Source: Planctomycetota bacterium (GTDB taxonomy: Bacteria; Planctomycetota; Phycisphaerae; Phycisphaerales; UBA1924). From it: a DNA stretch of 64,000 bases. Shown piece after piece: positions 1 through 8,169 of this stretch; position 1 is the stretch's first letter; each line of letters opens with the position of its first letter. A program made the position numbers and the translations under genes. The notes beneath the pieces are model-generated. The model saw only the letters and a list, made by a program, of their open reading frames with translations. It was not told where the DNA came from and made no database searches. Where the stretch lies: NCBI GenBank assembly GCA_039819165.1, contig JBCBSM010000001.1, forward strand, positions 2,232,001 to 2,296,000, in the 5' to 3' direction.

Positions 1-586
1 TGCCGTTGGCCAGCGGCGCGTAGGTGACCTGGTAGGCCGAGCCCGCCGGATCGGCGCCGTCGGCCTGCGCGACGAGCCCGACCGCCGGCGTAAATAGCCA
101 GTTGTCGTCGGCGTAGAGCGTCAGGTCCACGCCCACCGGGGCGGCGCCCATGATCGGGACCGAGATCCCATCGATGTCGATCGTGTTGGCGTCGGTCTCG
201 TGCATCGTGCCGAGCGCGTCGGCCACGCCCGTGGGCACGGTGCCGTCGGGCAGGGCCCGCACCGCGCTATCCACGCCCGCGGGGATGGTGCCCAGCCACA
301 GGTCCTCGCCCATGTCGCTATCGATGATGCCGCGATCGATGATGAAGCGGGTGACCGCCTCGTCGAGGCGTTCCTCGGCCACCCCCATGCCCGTCTCGGC
401 CGCGCTCATGGCGCGGCTGACGTGCAGGTGCGCCGCGGCGGCCCGCAGGTTGCCCTGGCTGACCACCGCCATCGCCGCCGCCAGCGAGCCGAACAGCAGC
501 AGGAACATCATCGAGAGGATGGACACCACGCCGCGGCGGGAGAGCCGCGTGCGGCGTCGCTTCGTAAGCCTGGGTGTCGCGCTCAT
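1..586 (-). CDS. PilX-like pilus assembly protein, 3' end outside window
   Basis: The reading frame starts at an ATG preceded by AAGGGAG and stays open to the window edge, giving about 195 residues without a stop. The N-terminus is basic (several Arg/Lys), then a hydrophobic helix of about 20 residues (SILSMMFLLLFGSLAAAMAV), then a segment AAETGMGVAEERLDEA. That layout is typical of PilX/PilV-type minor pilus proteins with an uncleaved-looking N-terminal anchor. It is the last visible gene of a pilT-pilC-prepilin run on the same strand, 41 bases after the prepilin stop. This supports a role in type IV pilus or type II-like assembly. The family call rests on the N-terminal pattern and context only, because the C-terminal part is missing. 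Confidence 0.6.
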   Translation of the reverse strand, partial: MSATPRLTKRRRTRLSRRGVVSILSMMFLLLFGSLAAAMAVVSQGNLRAAAAHLHVSRAMSAAETGMGVAEERLDEAVTRFIIDRGIIDSDMGEDLWLGTIPAGVDSAVRALPDGTVPTGVADALGTMHETDANTIDIDGISVPIMGAAPVGVDLTLYADDNWLFTPAVGLVAQADGADPAGSAYQVTYAPLANG

Positions 587-627
587 GGCCGGACTCCCTT
601 TCGTGCGAATCGGTTGGCCCTGCATGC

Positions 628-1281
628 CTACGGCACCACCCACACCACCCGCGTGATCTCCGTCGGCCCGCTCGCAAACGGGCCGGCGTAGCTCACGGTG
701 ACCTCTACCTTGAGCGGGAACTCGTCCATCGCGATGCCCCGCGAGCCGCCACCGGGCGCCTCCTCGTAGTCGGGCGCTAGCTCCCACGTCGGATCGGTGG
801 GGTGCACCTTCACGACGCGGACGGTCTGCGTCCAGCCCGCCATGGGCACGGGGTCGCCGTCGTCGTCGAGCATCACGGTGCCGTCGGCGAAGATCTCGGG
901 GATCAACACGCCGAAGGCGTCGACCGGGCCCGGCAGGTCGCCGTCGTCGATGAAGCCCGGCGTGCCGTCGAAGGCGAAGCTCAGCCCGTCGAAGTCGTCC
1001 AGGTCATCGAAGTCGGTGACGAGCACCTCGCCGTCCTCGGGGCCCCAGTCGTCGGGGCCCGCCAGCCCGGTCACCGGATCGTGCCGGGGCAGCGGCTGGC
1101 TGAGCTCTCGGATCTCGTTGCCCAGGAACGTGGCGGTGGCCGCGTGGCTCGACCAGTGGTTGCTGCGGATGAAGGCCTGGTAGGCCTCCACGATCGCGAC
1201 CACGCCCACGCCGATGATGACCGTGGCCAGCGCCGTCTCGATGAGCGTGAAGCCGCGTCGGTTGCGTCGCGTTGCTCGCAC
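628..1281 (-). CDS. Type IV prepilin-like protein (N-terminal methylation motif)
   Basis: 217 residues starting at GTG, with GGAGG seven bases upstream. Residues 9-14 read RGFTLIE, the class III prepilin peptidase site: cleavage after Gly, then methylated Phe, with Glu at +5. A hydrophobic helix follows (ATVIIGVGVVAIVEAYQAF). The C-terminal half is Asp/Gly rich and has no recognised domain. It is probably a minor pilin or pseudopilin (PilV-like) exported and processed by a prepilin peptidase encoded elsewhere. It lies between pilC and the PilX-like gene on the same strand, consistent with one pilus operon. The prepilin class is certain from the motif; whether it is PilV, GspI or another minor subunit is not. 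Confidence 0.8.
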   Translation of the reverse strand: MRATRRNRRGFTLIETALATVIIGVGVVAIVEAYQAFIRSNHWSSHAATATFLGNEIRELSQPLPRHDPVTGLAGPDDWGPEDGEVLVTDFDDLDDFDGLSFAFDGTPGFIDDGDLPGPVDAFGVLIPEIFADGTVMLDDDGDPVPMAGWTQTVRVVKVHPTDPTWELAPDYEEAPGGGSRGIAMDEFPLKVEVTVSYAGPFASGPTEITRVVWVVP

Positions 1282-1344
1282 GGGAAGACCTCCGCCGGGC
1301 CGAACGCCGGCCCCTCAGCCTCGAACTTCCAAACCGTGCGGCGA

Positions 1345-2571
1345 TTAGCCCACGATCTGGCTCATCCGGAAGATGGGCAGGATGATGGCCATGGCGATGA
1401 AGCCGACGATGCCGCCCATGACGATGATCATGATCGGTTCGATCAGGCTGGTCACGGCCTTGATCTGGTCCTTCAGCTGCTTGGCGTAGTACACCGACAC
1501 CTCGTCGAGCACCTCGCCCAGCTTGCCGGATTCCTCGCCCGCGCTGATCATCTGCACCACCGCTCGCGGCAGCAGCGTCGTCTTGCTCAGCGGCAGGCTG
1601 ATCTTCTTGCCCTGCTTGACGGCCACGTACACGTTCCGCCACATCGCCTTGTACAGCCGGTTGCCCGAGATGTCGCCCGTGATCGCCAGCGTGTCGAGCA
1701 TCGGCACGCCCGCGTTGATCAGCTGCCCCTTGGTGTGCAGGCTCCGGCTGATGTACAGCGAGCGGAACATGTTCTTGAGCACCGGCAGCGTCAGCTTCAG
1801 CCGATCCGCCAGCAGGCCGCCCGGCTCGGTCTTCAGCCCTAGGAACAGCGCGATGCCCACGCCGAAGAGCCCGGCGATGATGAAGGGCCACTGCTCCTGC
1901 ATGAACGCGCTGAGGTTCATCAGGAACTTGGTGGACGCCGGCAGGGCGTCTTCCTTGCCCTCGAACACCGCCTTGAACTTGGGCAGCACGAAGGTCAGCA
2001 GGAAGACCGTCACGCCGACGGCCATGGTCCCGATGATGCCCGGGTAGATCGCCGCCCCCACGACCATCTTGCGGGTCTCGATCTGCTGGGCGATGTAGCC
2101 CGCGATGCGATCGAGCATCTGGCTGAACGAGCCGGCCATCTCCGACGCCCGCACCATGTTGATGTACAGCGGGCCGAACAGCTTGGGATGCCGCGCGAGC
2201 GCCTCCGAGAAGCTCTTGCCGCTCTCCACGTCGGTCTTGAGCTGCTGGATGACCTTGCGGAAGCCGCGGTGCTGCGTCTGGTCGGCGATGCCCTCCAGGC
2301 TGCTGCGGAGGTTGATGCCCGCCCGGATCATCACCGCCAGCTGCGTGGTGAACTCCAGCACGTGCTTCTGGTTGGGCTTGCCCGAGTTGAGGTCGGCCAG
2401 CTTCTCGAGCACCTGGGCCCGCTGGATGCCACCGCCCACCGGGTTGACCGATAGGATGTGCAGCCCCTGGTTGCGGAGCACCGTGGCGGCGGTCTGCACG
2501 CTGTCGGCCGACAGCACCCCCACCTGGATCTGCCCCGCGCTGCTCTTGACCTGGTAGCGGTAGTTCGGCAT
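1345..2571 (-). CDS. pilC: Type II secretion F / PilC inner-membrane platform protein
   Basis: 408 residues from MPNYRYQV, the usual N-terminus of the GspF/PilC family. An in-frame ATG four codons upstream is possible, but it precedes the conserved start of the fold. The protein shows the two GspF domains: the first about residues 70-190 with LEFTTQLAVMIRAGINLRSS, the second about 270-395 ending in a hydrophobic helix (IMIIVMGGIVGFIAMAIILP). Central membrane helices lie near residues 165-190 and 215-240. It forms the cytoplasmic-membrane platform that couples the pilus ATPases to pilin insertion or removal. It follows pilT by 76 bases on the same strand, which fits a retraction/assembly operon. 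Confidence 0.9.
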   Translation of the reverse strand: MPNYRYQVKSSAGQIQVGVLSADSVQTAATVLRNQGLHILSVNPVGGGIQRAQVLEKLADLNSGKPNQKHVLEFTTQLAVMIRAGINLRSSLEGIADQTQHRGFRKVIQQLKTDVESGKSFSEALARHPKLFGPLYINMVRASEMAGSFSQMLDRIAGYIAQQIETRKMVVGAAIYPGIIGTMAVGVTVFLLTFVLPKFKAVFEGKEDALPASTKFLMNLSAFMQEQWPFIIAGLFGVGIALFLGLKTEPGGLLADRLKLTLPVLKNMFRSLYISRSLHTKGQLINAGVPMLDTLAITGDISGNRLYKAMWRNVYVAVKQGKKISLPLSKTTLLPRAVVQMISAGEESGKLGEVLDEVSVYYAKQLKDQIKAVTSLIEPIMIIVMGGIVGFIAMAIILPIFRMSQIVG

Positions 2572-2647
2572 GCTGGCCTCCACCCCCCGCGGCGCACCGG
2601 CCGCCGAGCCCCGTGGCCGCCACCGGCCGCCGGAGCGTCACCCCTGC

Positions 2648-3709
2648 TTACGCGACCAGCTGACGCTCCAGCTTGTCCGGATATGCCGCCTGCGCCACCG
2701 CGTCCTCCTTCGAGATCATGCCGTTGAAGTACAGCTCCGCGATCGACGCATCGAGGCTCGACATGCCGATCGAGCGGTTGGTGTCGATCACGTTGGGGAT
2801 CTCGAAGGTCCGGTTCTCGCGGATCAGGTTGCGCACCGCCGGCGTGCACAGCAGCGTCTCGACCGCCGGCACCATGCCCGGCTCGTCGATGCGGCTGAAC
2901 AACGTCTGGCTCACCACCGCCTGCAGCGTGTTGGCCAGCATCGAGCGGATCTGGTTCTGCTGCCCGGCCGGGTACATGTCGATGATGCGCTCGACCGTCT
3001 GGCTCGCATTCACGGTGTGCAGCGTGCTGAGCACGAGGTGGCCGGTCTCGGCCGCGCTAATGGCGAGCGCCGTGGTCTCCAGGTCGCGCATCTCGCCGAC
3101 CAGGATGATGTCCGGATCCTGCCGCAGGGCGTGCTTCAGGCCGCTGGAGAACGTGGGCATGTCCTGGCCCAGCTCCCGCTGCTCGATGAGGCAATGGTCG
3201 CTCTGGAAGGTGTACTCCACCGGATCCTCGAGCGTGATGATGTGCTTGCGGTACCGCTCGTTCATCGCCTGGATCATCGCCGCCAGCGTGGTCGACTTGC
3301 CCGAGCCGGTGTCGCCGGTCACGAGCACCAGGCCGCGGGGCAGGTAGGTCAGCCGCGCGATGACCTCGGGCAGGTTGAGCGCCGTCAGCGGCGGCACCTT
3401 GGTCTTGATGGCACGCAGGCACAGGCCGACCTGGCCGCGCTGCAGGTGCGCATTCACGCGGTAGCGAGCCAGGTTCTCGATCTCGTACGAGAAGTCGGCG
3501 TCCTTCTGGCGATCGAAGATCCCGATGGACTCGGGCGGCGCCATCTCCTCGAGGATCGCCCGCCCGGTGTCGGGGGAGATCACCGGGAAGTCCATCGGCG
3601 TCATCACCTGGTTGACGCGCATCACGGGCGGCTGGCCCGCGACGAGGTGGATGTCCGACGCGTTCGCCGTATTGGCGGTCTTGAGAATCTCGTGCAGGTC
3701 CACGCGCAT
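2648..3709 (-). CDS. pilT: Type IV pilus retraction ATPase PilT
   Basis: 353 residues from MRVDLHEILK. A start 15 codons upstream exists but adds only low-complexity sequence. The Walker A motif is GDTGSGKST (132-140), the Asp box ITLEDPVEYT lies near 158-167, Walker B is DIILVGEMRD (200-209), and the His box AETGHLVLSTLHT lies near 220-232. The loop GEMRDLET is diagnostic of PilT-type secretion ATPases. The enzyme hydrolyses ATP to depolymerise the pilus (twitching motility). PilT versus PilU cannot be resolved from this window, and no PilB is present here. It is the first gene of the pilus cluster and is transcribed away from rnhA. Confidence 0.93.
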   Translation of the reverse strand: MRVDLHEILKTANTANASDIHLVAGQPPVMRVNQVMTPMDFPVISPDTGRAILEEMAPPESIGIFDRQKDADFSYEIENLARYRVNAHLQRGQVGLCLRAIKTKVPPLTALNLPEVIARLTYLPRGLVLVTGDTGSGKSTTLAAMIQAMNERYRKHIITLEDPVEYTFQSDHCLIEQRELGQDMPTFSSGLKHALRQDPDIILVGEMRDLETTALAISAAETGHLVLSTLHTVNASQTVERIIDMYPAGQQNQIRSMLANTLQAVVSQTLFSRIDEPGMVPAVETLLCTPAVRNLIRENRTFEIPNVIDTNRSIGMSSLDASIAELYFNGMISKEDAVAQAAYPDKLERQLVA

Positions 3710-3896
3710 CCCCCTGTGTTCTGAGCCCCCCGCGGGCTGCCGCTGCGGTGTCATCGACCCCGCGGCCAGCGGCGCTCGTCGCGCCGGCCGCGTGGAGGGC
3801 GCAAGGCAGTCCGGTTGTGCGGGTGCAGGGCGGCCGCGGGGCCGATAGCCACCGGGCGGCGTCCGGGAACGCCGCCGCAGCGAGCGAAGGGATGGG

Positions 3897-4355
3897 CTAG
3901 GCCCCGGCCTCGTCGCGCGCCGCGACCGCCATCCGGTCGGCCCGTTCGTTCTCGGGGTGATCGCTGTGCCCGCGGACCCAGTGGAAGCGCAGCTCGTGCA
4001 CCGCCATCAGCTCGTCGAGGCGGACCCACAGGTCCTGGTTCTTGACCGGCTTCTTGTCGGCCGTCGTCCAGCCCCGCTTCTTCCAGCCGACCATCCACTT
4101 TTCCAGGCCGTTGATGACGTACTGCGAGTCCGAGAACAGCTCGACGATCGACGGCCGGCCCAGGGCCTCGAGACCGCGGATGGCCGCCGTCAGCTCCATG
4201 CGGTTGTTGGTGGTGGCCGCCTCGCCGCCGCTCTCGGTCTTCTCCGTCCCGCTGGCGGGGTGCTTGAGGATGTAGGCCCAGCCGCCCGGCCCCGGATTGC
4301 CCGAGCAGGCGCCATCGGTGTACAGCTCCACGGTCGTGCGCGCATCGGTGGCCAC
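3897..4355 (-). CDS. rnhA: Ribonuclease HI
   Basis: 152 residues starting at GTG. It has the RNase H fold with all four catalytic carboxylates visible: D14 ([12 protein letters not shown]), E54 ([10 protein letters not shown]), D76 (LFSDSQYV) and D140 (NERADRMA), plus the flap His near 130 ([13 protein letters not shown]). The length matches the bacterial type I enzyme. It removes the RNA strand of RNA-DNA hybrids, such as Okazaki primers and R-loops, in the cytoplasm. The gene stands alone between pilT and the divergent purL; 57 bases separate the two start codons, so the promoters must be short or overlapping. Confidence 0.95.
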   Translation of the reverse strand: MATDARTTVELYTDGACSGNPGPGGWAYILKHPASGTEKTESGGEAATTNNRMELTAAIRGLEALGRPSIVELFSDSQYVINGLEKWMVGWKKRGWTTADKKPVKNQDLWVRLDELMAVHELRFHWVRGHSDHPENERADRMAVAARDEAGA

Positions 4356-4412
4356 GGCCGATGGTACCGCGCCGCGCTCGCAACAGGCGTTCTCGGACGC
4401 TTAGGCTTCCCG

Positions 4413-7283
4413 GTGAGCACCCACCGATTCGAAGTCGCTCCCGCCGCGGTCGCCGGCGATCCGCGGGCCGAACGCCTGGTCCGGGAAGCCGCCCGGCTGG
4501 GCTACACGCTGCGCCGCGTCCGGACCGCGAAGGTCTACCTCTTAGAGGGCGAGCTGTCCGAGGACCAGCGGCTCGCCATCGGCGAGGGCCTGCTCGTCCA
4601 CCCCGTGACCGAGCGGCTGGAAGACGGCGCGGCGCCGGAGGGCGGCGTCACGCTGGAGGTCCACCCGCTCCCGGGCGTCATGGATCCGGCGGCCCAGTCC
4701 GTCCGAGAAGCCGTGGCCGAGCTCCTGGGCGTCGACGTCGGGGTGTCCACCGGGATGCGCTACGACCTGGAGGGCGTCGATGCCGAGGCCGGCCGCGCCA
4801 TCGCCGACAGGCTGCTCTACAACCCGGTGGTGCACGGGCTGCACGCCGGGCGGTTCCACCCCGAGAGCCTGCCGCGCGGCACCCCCTACGAGCTGCGGCC
4901 CGTCAGCGTCGAGCTGCGCGGCCTGGATGACGCCGGCCTCGAACGCCTCAGCCGCGAGGGCCACCTCTTCCTGAGCCTGGGCGAGATGCGCGCCATCCAG
5001 CGCCGCTACGAGTCGCTCGGCCGCGAGCCCACGGACATCGAGCTCGAGACGCTCGCCCAGACGTGGTCCGAGCACTGCGTGCACAAGACGCTCAAGAGCG
5101 ACTACCGCTACGCCGGGCCCGCGGACGACACGATCGACTGGTCGAACCGCCCCGGCGTGACCCGGAACGCCGACGGCAGCGTCACCATCGAGAACCTGCT
5201 CAAGAACACCGTCGCCGCCGCCACCTACGAGCTGATCGAGGGCGGCCTGGATTGGACGCTCTCGGTCTTCCACGACAACTCGGGCGTCATCGCCTTCGAC
5301 GCCGACTACGGCGTGTGCGTCAAGGTCGAGACGCACAACCACCCCAGCGCCATCGAGCCCTACGGCGGGGCGGCGACCGGCATCGGCGGGTGCATCCGCG
5401 ACATCATCGGCACCGGGCTGGCCGCCAAGCCCATCGCGAACACGGACGTGTTCTGCGTGGCCCCGCCGGATCTGTCCGACGTGCCTCCCGGCTGCATCCA
5501 CCCGAGGCGCACGCTCCAGGAAGTCGTCCGCGGCGTCCGCGACTACGGCAACCGCATGGGCATCCCCACGCTGAACGGCGCGGTGGACTTCGACGAGCGC
5601 TACGTCGGCAACCCGCTGGTCTTCGCCGGCTGCGTCGGCCTCATCCCACGCGATAAGGTCGACGGAAAGCCCAAGCCCGGCGACCGCATCATCGCGCTCG
5701 GCGGGCGCACCGGCCGCGATGGCATCCACGGCGCGACGTTCTCGAGCGCCGAGCTGACCGATACGCACGCCGACGAGTTCAGCCACGCCGTCCAGATCGG
5801 CAACCCCATCGAGGAGAAGAAGGTCCTCGATGCGATCCTGCGGGCCCGCGATGCTGGCAGCACGCCGCTGTTCAGCGCCATCACCGATTGCGGCGCCGGC
5901 GGATTTAGCAGCGCGATCGGCGAGATGGGCGAGGAGCTCGGGGCCGAGGTCCACCTCGACCGAGCGCCACTCAAGTACGCCGGCCTGAGCTACACCGAGA
6001 TCTGGATCAGCGAGGCCCAGGAGCGGATGGTGCTCTCGGTGCCCGAGGACAGCGTGGCGGCGCTCCAGCAGATCTGCGACGAGGAGGGCGTCGAGCTAGC
6101 CGACCTGGGCCGCTTCGGCACGCTCGACCGCGAATTGGTGCTGCGCTACGACGGCCACGAGGTCGGGCGGCTGCCCATGGACTTCGTGCACGGCGGCATC
6201 CCCCGCGAGACGCTCGAGGCCAGCTGGCATCCGGCGCAGGCCGCGTTGCCTTCGATCGAGGTCATGCCGGCTCAGGCTCCTTCGGGCGAGGGCGGCATCC
6301 GTGAGACGCTGCTCGCGCTGCTGGCGCACCCGTCCGTTGCCAGCAAGCACTGGCTCATCCGCCAGTACGACCACGAGGTGCAGGGCAACACGGTGCTCAA
6401 GCCGCTGGTCGGGCCGCCCGCGGGCGACGGTGCCAGCCGCGGGCCGGGCGATGCCGCGGTGATCGAACCGGTGCCGGGCTCGGGCAGGGGCCTCGCCATC
6501 GCCTGCGGCCTGCAGACCCGCGTGGGCGATCCCGCCCGCGGAGGCGACCCCTACCAGATGGCCCTCGCCGCCATCGACGAGTGCGTCCGCAATCTTGTCT
6601 GCGTGGGCGCGAACCCCGGCCGCATCGCCATCCTCGACAACTTCTGCTGGCCGGGCGTGAAGGACGCCGACAGCCTGGGCAACCTCGTGCGGGCGGCCGT
6701 CGGCTGCTACGACGGCGCGAAGGCCTACCGCACGCCGTTCGTCAGCGGCAAGGACTCGCTCAACAACCAGTTCCGCCTGGACGATGGCACGGTCATCCGC
6801 ATCCCGCCGACGCTGCTGATCACGGGCGTGGGCATCGTGGACGATATCACGACGTGCGTGACGATGGACGCGAAGCGGGCGGGGAACGAGATCGTGCTGG
6901 TCGATGCGTCCGAAGCATGGACCGAGCGCGGACCGGCGGCCGCGGATGCGGTTGCTCGGGCGATCCGTGCCGGCCAGGTGCGTTCGGCGCACGACGTGAG
7001 CGACGGCGGCGTGCTGTGCGCACTCGCCGAGATGCTGATCGCCGGGAGCACGCCCAGAGCACCGATCGGCGCTCGCGTCGAATCTCTCGACGACCCCTTC
7101 GGTGAGGCTCAAGCGCGTTACCTGCTCGAGATCGAACCGGGCGTAGATGTCGCACCCCATCTCGGGGACGTGCCCCATCGGCGGATTGCAGCCCTGGATG
7201 GAATGGGAGTGCTCGGCGTCGGGGGCGTCACGATCCCCGTCGAAGACCTCGCCGCCGCGTGGCGGGGCACGCTCGATTGGTAG
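4413..7283 (+). CDS. purL: Phosphoribosylformylglycinamidine synthase, PurS-PurS-PurL fusion
   Basis: 956 residues from a GTG start; upstream in-frame sequence lies antisense to rnhA and is not believed. Residues about 1-70 and 75-150 each resemble PurS. The second has the characteristic PGVMDPAAQSV opening and a DRLLYNPVVHGL ending like the PurS LLANPVIE tail; the first has EGLLVHPVTERL at the equivalent place. From about residue 190 the protein is PurL: TWSEHCVHKT, the ATP-binding ETHNHPSAIEPYGGAATGIG near 306, and SGKDSLNNQF near 775. It makes FGAM from FGAR using ammonia from a PurQ glutaminase, which is not in this window. In Bacillus PurS is a separate dimeric subunit; here two copies appear to be fused in cis. 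Confidence 0.9.
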   Translation: MSTHRFEVAPAAVAGDPRAERLVREAARLGYTLRRVRTAKVYLLEGELSEDQRLAIGEGLLVHPVTERLEDGAAPEGGVTLEVHPLPGVMDPAAQSVREAVAELLGVDVGVSTGMRYDLEGVDAEAGRAIADRLLYNPVVHGLHAGRFHPESLPRGTPYELRPVSVELRGLDDAGLERLSREGHLFLSLGEMRAIQRRYESLGREPTDIELETLAQTWSEHCVHKTLKSDYRYAGPADDTIDWSNRPGVTRNADGSVTIENLLKNTVAAATYELIEGGLDWTLSVFHDNSGVIAFDADYGVCVKVETHNHPSAIEPYGGAATGIGGCIRDIIGTGLAAKPIANTDVFCVAPPDLSDVPPGCIHPRRTLQEVVRGVRDYGNRMGIPTLNGAVDFDERYVGNPLVFAGCVGLIPRDKVDGKPKPGDRIIALGGRTGRDGIHGATFSSAELTDTHADEFSHAVQIGNPIEEKKVLDAILRARDAGSTPLFSAITDCGAGGFSSAIGEMGEELGAEVHLDRAPLKYAGLSYTEIWISEAQERMVLSVPEDSVAALQQICDEEGVELADLGRFGTLDRELVLRYDGHEVGRLPMDFVHGGIPRETLEASWHPAQAALPSIEVMPAQAPSGEGGIRETLLALLAHPSVASKHWLIRQYDHEVQGNTVLKPLVGPPAGDGASRGPGDAAVIEPVPGSGRGLAIACGLQTRVGDPARGGDPYQMALAAIDECVRNLVCVGANPGRIAILDNFCWPGVKDADSLGNLVRAAVGCYDGAKAYRTPFVSGKDSLNNQFRLDDGTVIRIPPTLLITGVGIVDDITTCVTMDAKRAGNEIVLVDASEAWTERGPAAADAVARAIRAGQVRSAHDVSDGGVLCALAEMLIAGSTPRAPIGARVESLDDPFGEAQARYLLEIEPGVDVAPHLGDVPHRRIAALDGMGVLGVGGVTIPVEDLAAAWRGTLDW

Positions 7284-7327
7284 AGAGCAAATCCGCACGA
7301 CCGCCCTTCGGCGATCGCGCGCTCCGT

Positions 7328-7356
7328 CGGAGTCGCGTGCGCGAGCACGCGGGCTC
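7328..7356. terminator. Palindromic GCGA-loop hairpin between convergent genes
   Basis: A perfect inverted repeat CGCGTGC-GCGA-GCACGCG (7334-7351), extended imperfectly by GAG/CTC on the outside, fills the gap between the purL stop and the stop of the convergent small gene. There is no T-run, so a role as intrinsic terminator is uncertain. The same core recurs at 39383-39519 and 41085-41104, so it also belongs to a dispersed repeat family (see findings). Confidence 0.5.
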
Positions 7357-7641
7357 TTAGAACACCATCGGCGGGCCGCCCCGCTCGCTGGGCAGCAGCC
7401 CGCCCTCGGCCAGCCGCCGCTCGCTGGCACTGAACTCGTGCAGCGGGCGGACGACCCCGAGCCGGGCGTTGGCCCTCGCCAGCGCGGCTTTGAACAGGCG
7501 GAGCAGCCCGACGAAGCGAGCGAGCCGCAGCATCGCCCGCAGCGCCGCCAGCCCCGAGACGACCTGGACCATCTGGAGCAGGGCCTCGATGGTGAGATGG
7601 AATGAACTATCCGCAACGCGAACCAAGCCGGTGGGCAGCAT
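7357..7641 (-). CDS. Small conserved-looking hypothetical protein (94 aa)
   Basis: 94 residues starting MLPTGLVRVADSS. I chose this start because AAGGAGGGG lies six bases upstream; the longer frame adds only an Arg/Pro-rich leader over that site. The protein has an amphipathic to hydrophobic middle (LLQMVQVVSGLAALRAMLRLARFVGLLRLF, shown in two parts: residues about 21-35 and 36-50) and a C-terminal ERRLAEGGLLPSERGG. It may be membrane-associated or dimerise through the Leu-rich helix. No known domain is recognised. It runs convergently with purL and follows the 40-residue ORF on the same strand. Confidence 0.6.
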   Translation of the reverse strand: MLPTGLVRVADSSFHLTIEALLQMVQVVSGLAALRAMLRLARFVGLLRLFKAALARANARLGVVRPLHEFSASERRLAEGGLLPSERGGPPMVF

Positions 7642-7860
7642 GATGCCCCTCCTTCGTGCTGGCCGGCCGGGCGAGGGACGCACCGCGCGCCGCATCGCCC
7701 CGCCGGGGTGTGGTCATGGGTGCCGACGCGGCGACGCACGCGCGAGCGGTGCGGCGGGCGGCGGCGGATCAGCGCGAGATCAACGCAACAGCGGCGCGAT
7801 CACGCACGATGGGGGATGTGGTGCGGGGTGGCCGGTCGACGGCCCCGGGCGTCCGGTCCG

Positions 7861-7983
7861 CTAGCCCTGGTACGGGCCGGCGTGCGTCCGGTCGATCCCG
7901 ACGCCGGAGCCGGCATCCACCGGCGTGCGCAGGACGAGGGCCGAGAGACCGAGCACCTGGATGGTGTTGATGGTCGTGATCAT
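7861..7983 (-). CDS. Very small ORF, 40 residues, function unknown
   Basis: ATG is preceded by GAGGAGG with a 7-base spacer. The translation begins MITTINTIQVLGLSALVLRT and ends HAGPYQG, then TAG. A sigma-70-like promoter lies about 70 bases upstream (8053-8080), so the transcript would have a short leader. The N-terminal 19 residues are mildly hydrophobic, and the rest is Gly/Asp rich. It is too short for normal gene callers. Coding potential is supported by the site and promoter, not by homology. It could be a small secreted or membrane peptide, or a leader peptide for the 94-residue gene downstream. Confidence 0.5.
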   Translation of the reverse strand: MITTINTIQVLGLSALVLRTPVDAGSGVGIDRTHAGPYQG

Positions 7984-8052
7984 CGGACGCCTCCTCTTCT
8001 GGCCGGGGTCCCGCGTGGAGCAGGCCGGCCGGACCGGATCGCGAGAGCGGAT

Positions 8053-8080
8053 ACGGTACCCCGAATGCCGACGGGGTCAA
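8053..8080 (-). promoter_or_regulatory. Sigma-70-like promoter for the 40-aa ORF
   Basis: On the minus strand TTGACC (8080-8075) is followed after 16 bases by TACCGT (8058-8053). Both boxes match housekeeping consensus well (TTGAC, TAnnnT). The predicted start site near 8046 gives a leader of about 60 bases before the small ORF. No other gene lies between it and the ORF. Confidence 0.5.
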
Positions 8081-8169
8081 CCCCTATCGGCCGGTCGGAC
8101 CCGCTGGATTCACGGAACGGCAACACGCCGGCCCGGTCACGCGGGCACCGCAGGAATCGAGAGCGAGGC

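Noticed and set aside
4356-4412. Riboswitch in front of purL
   Set aside because: Only 57 bases separate the divergent rnhA and purL starts; too short for a purine or PRPP riboswitch.
7769-8080. 103-residue minus frame over the small ORF region
   Set aside because: Starts inside the promoter and reads as charged low-complexity sequence; the alternative frame with a good ribosome site (7861-7983) is preferred.
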